Below, in pieces: positions 1-6,069 of a DNA stretch of 6,069 nucleotides (its first letter is position 1; each line of letters starts with the position of its first letter). A model generated the notes under the pieces. That model was not told the DNA's origin. It did not search any database and saw only the letters and a program-made list of their open reading frames with translations. The DNA comes from Betaproteobacteria bacterium (lineage in GTDB: Bacteria; Pseudomonadota; Gammaproteobacteria; Burkholderiales; Burkholderiaceae_D), in the NCBI GenBank assembly GCA_015655165.1, contig JAATFN010000394.1, forward strand, positions 1-6,069, written 5' to 3'. The translations under genes were made by a program, and so were the position numbers.

Positions 1-407
1 AAACCTTCTTTTTTCTGGAAATACCATGCCAACATCAAGGGCATGGCAATTTTCATGACTTCGGATGGTTGTACCACAACCCCTAAATTGATCCAGCGGC
101 GTGAACCGTTTCTAATCAGGCCAAACATCGCCACAGCCACTAATAACACGATGCCAATCACATAAACAGGTACCGCCAGGCGCATTAACAATTGGGGCGG
201 AATATTGGCCGCAATCCACATCAGGATGAATGCAAGGACAATATTGCGCAATTGGTCTTCAACACGCCCCGGAAAATTCATACCGGCCGAGTACAGTGTA
301 ATCAGACCCACTGAGAGAATCAGAAAGATAATCAATGACAGTGTCCCGTCAAATACCGAGACATATGGCTTGATCACTTGAAAGAAAGAGCGTTTATTCA
401 GACTCAT
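1..407 (-). CDS. rodA: RodA, SEDS-family peptidoglycan glycosyltransferase (5' part, truncated by window edge)
   Basis: RodA is the inner-membrane SEDS glycosyltransferase that polymerises lipid II into glycan strands during cell elongation, working with PBP2. The window holds 135 complete codons from an ATG at 407; the rest runs off the left edge. Visible are a basic N-terminus (MSLNKRSFF), a first membrane segment at about residues 21-42, a second at 56-68 and a third at 78-98. The SEDS signature follows: SRRWINLG at 102-109 and QPSE at 113-116. The Trp105 and Glu116 positions match residues reported as important in RodA homologues. The catalytic Asp of the family lies in the missing half. 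A weak GAG ribosome site sits 6 bases before the ATG. It begins 41 bases after the PBP2 stop, with no terminator between, so it is probably the last gene seen of the mre-mrd operon. The usual family length is near 370 residues, so about one third is present. Confidence 0.96.
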   Translation of the reverse strand, partial: MSLNKRSFFQVIKPYVSVFDGTLSLIIFLILSVGLITLYSAGMNFPGRVEDQLRNIVLAFILMWIAANIPPQLLMRLAVPVYVIGIVLLVAVAMFGLIRNGSRRWINLGVVVQPSEVMKIAMPLMLAWYFQKKEG

Positions 408-448
408 AGTTTTCTCGATGATAAACGGTCACGTACAACTCCGGCCGG

Positions 449-2401
449 TTAATCCGGAATGATTTCAGGACCATCTTCGCTAATGGTTGGCGTTGTTTCG
501 ATTTCAGGCTCTTCTTGTACTGGCGGCGCCACTTTTACTACTGCATCGCCAGGACGCTTGCCCAACAAATAATAATCGAGCACTTTACGTACTAAAGGTG
601 CTGCAACGGTCGCACCATAACCACTGTTTTCAACTACTACTGCAATCGCGATCTTAGGGTTATCCGCAGGCGCAAAACCGATATACAAACCGTTATCATG
701 CAGGTTTTTGGCCAGCTTGTTGGCATCATATTTCTCGTTTTTCTTGATACTGACAACCTGGGCAGTCCCTGTTTTACCAGCAACCAGATACGGTGCATTA
801 CCAAACGTACGCGTGCCTGTGCCCTCTTTATTCACCCCGATCATCGCCCGTTTTACGACGTCGATATTTTCCTGTTTTAACGGAATACGGTAGCTTTCTT
901 TGGGGACTGTCATCGCCATTTCGTGTGTAATACCGTCTTCGATCATTTTGACCAGATGCGGCTTCATCACGACACCATCATTTGCCAGATTGGCAATCGC
1001 ATGCGCCATTTGAATCGGTGTAAACGAGTTATACCCCTGCCCGATACCCAACGAAATCGTGTCTCCGGCAATCCAGCGTTGTTGTTCCGGCTTACGAAAT
1101 GTAGAACGTTTCCATGCAGTCGACGGTAAAATGCCACGGCGCTCATGCTCCAGATCAATACCTGTTAATTGCCCAAAACCAAAGGGTTTCATGAAATCAT
1201 GGATCGTATCGACACCCATATCATTGGCCAATACGTAATAATAGGTATCACTCGACTCGACAATGGATTTATGCATGTTCACATAACCACGCCCGCCTTC
1301 GTACAAGTCACGAAAGCGGTGGTTACCAAGCATAAAGTAGCCTGGATCGAAAATCGTATCTTGCGGACGGCGTTTGCCGGTTTCCAAGGCACCCAATGCC
1401 ATATATGGCTTATAGGTTGATGCCGGTGAATAGGTGCCACTCAAAGGGCGATTCAACAATGGCCGGTCCGGCGAGTTATTCAGCGCATCCCAACTCGTCT
1501 GGTCAATGCCCTCTACAAACAAATTCGGATCATATGACGGTTGTGATACATATGCCAGAATATCGCCTGTAGCAGGCTCTATAGCGACTAAAGCACCTTT
1601 AGCACTGCCGAATGCCTCTTCGATAATCTTCTGCAACTCGATATCGATCGATAAAATCAGATTTTTCCCCGGTGATGCCGTCACGCGTGACAAGGTGCGT
1701 ACAGCACGTCCACTCGCAGAAATCTCCACTTCTTCGTAACCTGTCTGACCATGCAGATACTCTTCGTAACTCTTCTCAAGTCCCTCTTTACCGATATACG
1801 ACGTACCATTGTAATTCGCAGCATTGTCCATTGTGGAAATACGTGTCATATCGCGCTGACTGATGCGGCCGATATAGCCGATCACATGGGCACCCGTAGC
1901 ACCATACGGATACTGGCGAAACAGGCGTGCCTGGACATCCACGCCAGGAAAGCGGTAGCGCTGTGCTGTAAATTTGGCCACTTCCTCGTCGGACAGACGC
2001 ATCAATAAGGGAATACTCTCGAAATTACGCGACTCGTCCATCAACTTCTGAAACCGGCGACGGTCACGCGGTGTGATGTCGACCAAGGTACTTAATTCCT
2101 TGATCAAATCATCTAGATTGACCTCGATTTTTGACGGCGTAATTTCAAGCGTGTAAGCAGAGTAGTTACGCGCTAATACCACCCCGTTACGATCCATGAT
2201 CAGCCCACGATTAGGCACAATAGGCACAACAGAAATGCGGTTGTTTTCGGCTTTCGAAGCGTAAGCATCATGACGCACGACCTGTAACCAGAAAAACCTT
2301 AAAAACAGCAGAAAAAAGCAGACAGACACCACTACAATGGCAGCAAAGACCCGCTGCCGAAACAGTTGCAACTCGGATTCGGTGTTCTTGAGCTCGATCA
2401 T
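449..2401 (-). CDS. mrdA: Penicillin-binding protein 2, elongation-specific peptidoglycan DD-transpeptidase
   Basis: PBP2 cross-links the peptide stems of new peptidoglycan in the lateral wall and activates its partner RodA. The 650-residue protein has a short cytoplasmic start, one membrane anchor at about 19-41, a periplasmic pedestal domain at about 55-245 containing the conserved NRGLIMDRNG block (64-73), and a class B transpeptidase domain at about 265-615. The three penicillin-binding motifs are intact: STYK at 328-331 with acylated Ser328, SSD at 383-385 (the SxN position, where elongation PBP2s commonly have Asp), and KTGT at 543-546. Residues 626-650 form an acidic, Pro/Glu/Thr-rich tail that is probably disordered. 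The ATG lies only 3 bases after the mreD stop and has no clear Shine-Dalgarno sequence, so translation is probably coupled to mreD. The MIELKN start resembles betaproteobacterial homologues. The gene is also called pbpA in some genomes. The related division enzyme FtsI is less likely given the mreD and rodA neighbours and the SxD motif. Confidence 0.97.
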   Translation of the reverse strand: MIELKNTESELQLFRQRVFAAIVVVSVCFFLLFLRFFWLQVVRHDAYASKAENNRISVVPIVPNRGLIMDRNGVVLARNYSAYTLEITPSKIEVNLDDLIKELSTLVDITPRDRRRFQKLMDESRNFESIPLLMRLSDEEVAKFTAQRYRFPGVDVQARLFRQYPYGATGAHVIGYIGRISQRDMTRISTMDNAANYNGTSYIGKEGLEKSYEEYLHGQTGYEEVEISASGRAVRTLSRVTASPGKNLILSIDIELQKIIEEAFGSAKGALVAIEPATGDILAYVSQPSYDPNLFVEGIDQTSWDALNNSPDRPLLNRPLSGTYSPASTYKPYMALGALETGKRRPQDTIFDPGYFMLGNHRFRDLYEGGRGYVNMHKSIVESSDTYYYVLANDMGVDTIHDFMKPFGFGQLTGIDLEHERRGILPSTAWKRSTFRKPEQQRWIAGDTISLGIGQGYNSFTPIQMAHAIANLANDGVVMKPHLVKMIEDGITHEMAMTVPKESYRIPLKQENIDVVKRAMIGVNKEGTGTRTFGNAPYLVAGKTGTAQVVSIKKNEKYDANKLAKNLHDNGLYIGFAPADNPKIAIAVVVENSGYGATVAAPLVRKVLDYYLLGKRPGDAVVKVAPPVQEEPEIETTPTISEDGPEIIPD

Positions 2402-2404
2402 GAC

Positions 2405-2920
2405 TTATAGAGGACGGTTGTCATCACGATTGACGACCCGCCTTTGTGGCATTAATAACAGCCAAGTCACGATCGGCCACAACATGGCACTGATCAGACT
2501 GGCACTGAAATAATGCCAGTAATTGGGGGCCTGACCGGACACCAGTAACCGTATCACCAGTTGCACAACCTGCATGAACAAAATCAGCAGCAGAATATAT
2601 AAGGCTTGCGTTCTGACAGGAAACCACAATACCCGACGATGGATCATGATGGAGACATAAGACAGCAACGTGTATGCCAAGGCGTTTTCACCCAGCAACG
2701 TTGACGAGGCCACATCCATCAACATACCCATGAGAAACGCGATGCTAATACCAACACGACGCGGCTCATGCAGATTCCAGAAAACAAGTGTCAACGCCAC
2801 AAAATCAGGCACCCACAACCAGGTTCCCCAAGGCATCAGATTCAAAGAAAAGGCAAAAATCAAGCTTAACCCGATAAAAAGCGGGTTAACCGGTAATAAA
2901 ATGTGGTGTGGCCGATGCAT
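2405..2920 (-). CDS. mreD: Rod shape-determining membrane protein MreD
   Basis: MreD is a small integral membrane protein of the elongasome that binds MreC and tempers its activation of PBP2-RodA. From the ATG at 2920 the product is 171 residues, the usual family size. It is strongly hydrophobic, with membrane segments at about 12-30, 36-50, 56-72, 80-96, 105-127 and 138-157. Conserved features are WVPDF at 36-40, GMLMDV at 65-70 and LGENALAY at 76-83. The C-terminus is basic and cytoplasmic (PQRRVVNRDDNRPL). Two starts are possible. The ATG overlaps the mreC stop by one base (TGATG). A GTG three bases upstream, at 2923, sits at better spacing (9 bases instead of 12) from a strong GGGAGG. I prefer the ATG because homologues I recall begin M-x-R-P, but the difference is a single residue. 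Overlap with mreC and the 3-base gap to mrdA indicate one operon. Confidence 0.95.
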   Translation of the reverse strand: MHRPHHILLPVNPLFIGLSLIFAFSLNLMPWGTWLWVPDFVALTLVFWNLHEPRRVGISIAFLMGMLMDVASSTLLGENALAYTLLSYVSIMIHRRVLWFPVRTQALYILLLILFMQVVQLVIRLLVSGQAPNYWHYFSASLISAMLWPIVTWLLLMPQRRVVNRDDNRPL

Positions 2921-3924
2921 CACGCGCTTTTGCCTCCCACAGTATCCAATAATCCCGATGCCGGTATTGCCGGTGTGGCGCCTGCATTGTTGTCGCCGTC
3001 TTTTTGCCCGCCTTGGCCGCTATTTCGTAGGCGTCTATTGATACCACCTTCGTTTTTCTTCAAGGTATTTTCCAACTCGGGTCTGGGCACCTGTTCTTTT
3101 TCGGTCAATAAAATCAAAAACATCTTGTTACGATCAATGCCACCAATCGGCTGACAAATAATACGGGCAAATGCAGCTGTCGACTTGGTCTCGATCTGAG
3201 ACACAGTCGCGACAGCCAATCCAGGTGGATACACATTATCAATACCCGAGGTGACCAGCACATCTCCCTTCTGGATATCGGCATTGGTTGCCATAAAACG
3301 CAAGTCCAGCTCCCCGGACTGTCCGCTACCATAAGCAACACTACGCAGGCCATTACGCAACACCTGAACAGGAATGGCCTGATCCTGGTCGGTTAACAAG
3401 GTCACTTCCGACCATAAGGGAAATACACGGGTAACCTGACCGACAACACCGATATCATCAATGACAGGCTGGCCAGCTGCCACATCATGGTGAGAACCAC
3501 GATTTAAAATGATTTTCCGGGTAAATGGATCACGGGCGTCATACAGTACTTCGCCAACCAATGAGCGAATCGGCATATTTTGCTGCATATGCAATAAACT
3601 GCGTAACTGGTTATTTTCTGCAAGAATTTGCTGTTCGCGTTGCAAAGCTTGTGAATTGAGCACACGTTGAGAGCGTAATTCCTCGTTTTCACGTTGCAAT
3701 ACATTCAAAGAAGAGAAATACCCGCCAACCGAATAGGCGATATCACGTGGCATCAATGCCAACACCTGTAAAGGATACAAGGTAATACCTACGCCCACAC
3801 GTACCTTCTCCAGCAGATGCATGCGCGCATCAACCATCAACATGACAAGGGCCAGCAGTACAAAAAAACCTGCACGAACACGCGCCGGCGTCCCTTGTTT
3901 AAAAAGTGGTGGGGTATCATCCAT
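2920..3924 (-). CDS. mreC: Rod shape-determining protein MreC
   Basis: MreC is a bitopic membrane protein whose periplasmic domain oligomerises and binds PBP2, switching the PBP2-RodA synthase to its active state. From the ATG at 3924 it has 334 residues: a short cytoplasmic start with PPLFKQG, a membrane anchor at about 17-32, a coiled coil at about 70-112 (rich in Glu, Gln, Leu, Asn) that mediates dimerisation, and the two beta-barrel subdomains at about 118-275, including DPFTRKIILNRGS at 132-144 and VTSGIDNVYPPGLAVATV at 224-241. Residues 280-334 form a Gly/Asn/Ala/Pro-rich tail likely to be disordered. A TTG at 3939 would add five residues (MSNNL) and has GGA five bases before it, but the ATG fits the MDxxPPLFKxG pattern of betaproteobacterial MreC. 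No strong Shine-Dalgarno lies just before the ATG. An 8-bp stem-loop ends 22 bases upstream of it. The stop overlaps mreD. Confidence 0.95.
   Translation of the reverse strand: MDDTPPLFKQGTPARVRAGFFVLLALVMLMVDARMHLLEKVRVGVGITLYPLQVLALMPRDIAYSVGGYFSSLNVLQRENEELRSQRVLNSQALQREQQILAENNQLRSLLHMQQNMPIRSLVGEVLYDARDPFTRKIILNRGSHHDVAAGQPVIDDIGVVGQVTRVFPLWSEVTLLTDQDQAIPVQVLRNGLRSVAYGSGQSGELDLRFMATNADIQKGDVLVTSGIDNVYPPGLAVATVSQIETKSTAAFARIICQPIGGIDRNKMFLILLTEKEQVPRPELENTLKKNEGGINRRLRNSGQGGQKDGDNNAGATPAIPASGLLDTVGGKSA
2933..2938 (-). promoter_or_regulatory. mreD ribosome binding site
   Basis: GGGAGG lies inside the last codons of mreC, 9 bases before the GTG at 2923 and 12 bases before the ATG at 2920. 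It is the strongest Shine-Dalgarno in the window and leaves the exact mreD start open between these two adjacent codons. Confidence 0.7.
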
Positions 3925-3946
3925 GAGATTGTTAGACAACCTGGTC

Positions 3947-3970
3947 CGGGTAAACGCGAGCTTTTACCCG
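3947..3970 (-). other. Perfect 8-bp stem-loop in mreC leader
   Basis: Arms CGGGTAAA (minus strand, 3970-3963) and TTTACCCG (3954-3947) are exact inverted complements around an 8-base loop. No T-run follows, so it does not look like a terminator. It lies 22 bases upstream of the mreC ATG, or 7 bases upstream of the alternative TTG, and could be a translational or RNA-stability element. Confidence 0.5.
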
Positions 3971-3998
3971 CGAACAAATACAAAAAAGACGTTATGCC

Positions 3999-4100
3999 GG
4001 AAATAACAAGAAACGACAAAGACAAATAACAAAACAGATAGAACGTCATTTCCGTATGATCATATCACCAACATGAAATGACCATATGAAGGAAATAACA
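3999..4100 (-). repeat. Three direct copies of TGTTATTT in mreB-mreC spacer
   Basis: On the minus strand TGTTATTT occurs at 4100-4093, 4031-4024 and 4008-4001. The first and third copies extend to TGTTATTTCC. Spacing is irregular, about 69 and 23 bases between copy starts. The tract is T-rich, so chance similarity is possible. Confidence 0.45.
4059..4067 (-). promoter_or_regulatory. Candidate extended -10 promoter for mreC
   Basis: The minus strand reads TG-A-TATGAT, an extended -10 with 5 of 6 consensus bases. There is no matching -35. A transcript would start near 4052, inside the mreB-mreC spacer. A second weak option is TTGTCG (4019-4014), a 17-base spacer and CATAAC (3996-3991), each 4 of 6. 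Either would let mreC-mreD-mrdA-rodA be expressed apart from mreB. Confidence 0.25.
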
Positions 4101-4125
4101 TACTACCTGACTCTGTTTGTCGGTT

Positions 4126-4139
4126 AGCCCCGAGGGGCT
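4126..4139 (-). other. Hairpin just after mreB (attenuator or RNA-stability element)
   Basis: The minus strand reads AGCCC-CTCG-GGGCT, a 5-bp stem with a 4-base loop, 12 bases after the mreB stop. It is followed by AACCGAC, not by a T-run, so it is at best an inefficient terminator. It could protect the mreB 3' end or allow partial read-through into mreC. Confidence 0.4.
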
Positions 4140-4151
4140 CTCCAAAACGAA

Positions 4152-5297
<1,146 letters not shown>

Positions 5298-5314
5298 CTA
5301 TTTCGTCATTCTAC

Positions 5315-5343
5315 CTTATAATTCACTTGAAACCAGTACACAA
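5315..5343 (-). promoter_or_regulatory. Candidate sigma70-type promoter for mreB
   Basis: Read on the minus strand there is a -35 like TTGTGT (5343-5338, 3 of 6 consensus bases), a 17-base spacer, and a -10 of TATAAG (5320-5315, 5 of 6). A start near 5308 would give an mreB leader of about 110 bases. A second -10 option, TAGAAT (5313-5308), lies directly downstream but has no good -35 partner. This is a consensus match only. Confidence 0.45.
5317..5322 (+). promoter_or_regulatory. Perfect -10 hexamer for gatC direction
   Basis: TATAAT on the plus strand matches the sigma70 -10 consensus exactly. No good -35 is found at 16-18 bases upstream, so it would need an activator or other compensating contacts. 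A start near 5329 would give a gatC leader of about 185 bases. It overlaps the minus-strand TATAAG of the mreB candidate promoter. Confidence 0.35.
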
Positions 5344-5362
5344 ATTTGCCAAAAACCGATGC

Positions 5363-5392
5363 TTGATACAAGATTCTGATTCTGTTTTTTAT
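5363..5392 (+). promoter_or_regulatory. Alternative candidate promoter for gatC
   Basis: A -35 of TTGATA (5363-5368, 5 of 6 consensus) is followed after 18 bases by TTTTAT (5387-5392, 4 of 6). The -35 is good but the -10 is weak. It competes with the TATAAT at 5317 as the gatC promoter, and the two could both be used. Confidence 0.3.
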
Positions 5393-5513
5393 TAGCAACA
5401 AGATTACCCGATGTCTGGCAGATCATTGCATCTGTATTGTCTGGCCAAAGTCCTGCAAAGGTCACTCGAAAATATCAACCTTTTTCCCGGCGCTTTACGC
5501 TGTCGCTCCCATT

Positions 5514-5816
5514 ATGTCACTTGCCCTATCCGATGTTAAACACCTTGCCATCCTGTCCCGTCTTGAACTTGACGACGACCAGGCAGCACAAACACTGGAC
5601 AAACTCAACAGTATTTTCGCGCTGGCAGAACAAATGCAAGCAGTCGATACCACGGGCATTGACCCGCTTAGCCACCCGATTGCCATGCTGAGCGATGACC
5701 TGACACTACGTCTTCGCGAAGATATTGTTACAGAACACAACCATCGTGTCGACTATCAGCAACCCGCGCCAGCAACACAAGACGGTTTATATCTTGTCCC
5801 AAAGGTCATCGAATAA
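5514..5816 (+). CDS. gatC: Aspartyl/glutamyl-tRNA(Asn/Gln) amidotransferase subunit C
   Basis: GatC is the small subunit of the GatCAB amidotransferase, which converts misacylated Glu-tRNA(Gln), and in many bacteria Asp-tRNA(Asn), to the correct Gln- or Asn-tRNA in the cytoplasm. GatC wraps around and stabilises the GatA-GatB interface. The 100-residue product matches the family length. It shows the N-terminal helical part ([15 protein letters not shown], 5-19), the second helix leading to MQAVDT (41-46), then the extended DPLSHP segment (50-55), [10 protein letters not shown] (65-74), and the conserved C-terminus [10 protein letters not shown] (91-100). No purine-rich Shine-Dalgarno is visible in the 20 bases before the ATG, yet the MSLALSDVK start fits betaproteobacterial homologues and I see no better upstream start. 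It heads an operon with gatA, 72 bases downstream. gatB is expected beyond the right edge. Confidence 0.96.
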   Translation: MSLALSDVKHLAILSRLELDDDQAAQTLDKLNSIFALAEQMQAVDTTGIDPLSHPIAMLSDDLTLRLREDIVTEHNHRVDYQQPAPATQDGLYLVPKVIE

Positions 5817-5846
5817 TTTTCAGATCAATCTTATTCATGATTCGCC

Positions 5847-5860
5847 TCCGACATATCGGA
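5847..5860 (+). other. Small inverted repeat in gatC-gatA gap
   Basis: TCCGA-CATA-TCGGA forms a 5-bp stem with a 4-base loop, midway in the 72-base gap between gatC and gatA. It is followed by TTATTGC with no real T-run, so termination is unlikely. A role in RNA processing is possible but unproven. Confidence 0.3.
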
Positions 5861-5888
5861 TTATTGCAAATTAGCCCTGATTTGACGC

Positions 5889-6069
5889 ATGTATACCAAG
5901 ACCATTAAAGAACTTTCGACACTGTTGCTGGAAAAAAAGATTTCCGCCACAGAACTCGCCACCTTGTTTCTAGACAGAATCGACGCCAGCGACTTAAATG
6001 CATTCCTGCATGTCGAGCGCGATCTGACCTTGCAACAAGCCAAGCTTGCTGATGCACGCATTGCCAAGA
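5889..6069 (+). CDS. gatA: Aspartyl/glutamyl-tRNA(Asn/Gln) amidotransferase subunit A (5' part, truncated by window edge)
   Basis: GatA is the amidase-signature subunit of GatCAB that releases ammonia from glutamine for transamidation of the misacylated tRNA. Sixty complete codons are present from the ATG at 5889. The segment shows the typical N-terminal helix pattern: IKELSTLLLEKKISATEL at 6-23, FLDRI at 27-31, LNAFLHVE at 36-43, and a helix with QQAKLADARIAK at 49-60, which matches the usual 'LNAF...A..QA..AD' run ahead of the catalytic core. The Lys-Ser-Ser catalytic triad of the amidase signature lies beyond the edge. An in-frame TGA at 5883-5885 sits just upstream, so this is the first available ATG. 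No clear ribosome site precedes it. The position directly after gatC supports the call strongly. Confidence 0.94.
   Translation, partial: MYTKTIKELSTLLLEKKISATELATLFLDRIDASDLNAFLHVERDLTLQQAKLADARIAK

Larger units (their letters stand above)
3925..4151. other. mreB-mreC spacer
   Basis: This 227-base spacer interrupts an otherwise tightly packed operon. In transcription order on the minus strand it holds a GC hairpin 12 bases after the mreB stop, a T-rich tract with three copies of TGTTATTT, an extended -10-like element, and a stem-loop before mreC. I see no convincing gene in it. Confidence 0.75.

Noticed and set aside
408..448. CCGGCCGG palindrome in the mrdA-rodA gap
   Set aside because: Too short and without a T-run; no evidence of termination between the two genes.
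2670..3041. A 123-codon open frame on the plus strand across the mreC-mreD junction
   Set aside because: Antisense to two confident genes, with no domain pattern.
4055..4064. Perfect 10-base palindrome TATGATCATA
   Set aside because: AT-rich short palindrome in an AT-rich spacer; no second copy and no known operator match, so not called as a binding site.
4060..4101. A 13-codon frame (starting MLFPSYGHF) on the minus strand in the mreB-mreC spacer, with AGG four bases upstream
   Set aside because: Too short to support, overlaps other spacer signals, has no regulatory codon run typical of leader peptides; likely chance.
5412..5445. Direct repeat of TGTCTGGC in the gatC upstream region
   Set aside because: Only two 8-base copies 26 bases apart, with no link to a promoter element; plausible by chance.

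Overview
The window carries a core cell-shape and cell-wall elongation cluster on the minus strand, with the start of an amidotransferase operon diverging from it on the plus strand. Order on the minus strand, in the direction of transcription: mreB (5195 to 4152), mreC (3924 to 2920), mreD (2920 to 2405), mrdA encoding PBP2 (2401 to 449), and the first 135 codons of rodA (407 to the left edge). On the plus strand: gatC (5514-5816) and the first 60 codons of gatA (from 5889 to the right edge). There are no mobile elements, CRISPR arrays, tRNA or rRNA genes that I can see.

The organism is most likely a betaproteobacterium. The evidence is the contiguous mreB-mreC-mreD-mrdA-rodA order, the back-to-back arrangement with gatC-gatA, and protein ends such as the MreB N-terminus ([20 protein letters not shown]), the MreC start (MDDTPPLFKQG) and the GatC C-terminus ([10 protein letters not shown]), which I recall from that class. 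By eye the base composition is moderate rather than GC-rich, which would fit Nitrosomonadales or Methylophilaceae better than Burkholderia, but I cannot fix the family.

The five minus-strand genes build the elongasome. MreB is the cytoskeletal filament, MreC and MreD are its membrane and periplasmic partners, RodA is the SEDS glycosyltransferase and PBP2 is its cognate transpeptidase. Spacing is tight from mreC onward (1 base overlap, 3 base gap, 41 base gap), so mreC to rodA is probably one transcript. mreB is set apart by a 227-base spacer containing two hairpins, a three-copy octamer and weak promoter candidates, which suggests mreB and the downstream genes may be expressed at different levels.

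The 318-base divergent region (5196-5513) holds the promoters for both directions. Its most notable element is a symmetric TTATAA core (5316-5321) that gives a perfect TATAAT on the plus strand and TATAAG on the minus strand, so one site could fire both ways. I found no undescribed protein system here. The points worth following are regulatory: the shared -10 site, the mreB/mreC spacer, and the start-site and ribosome-binding choices.
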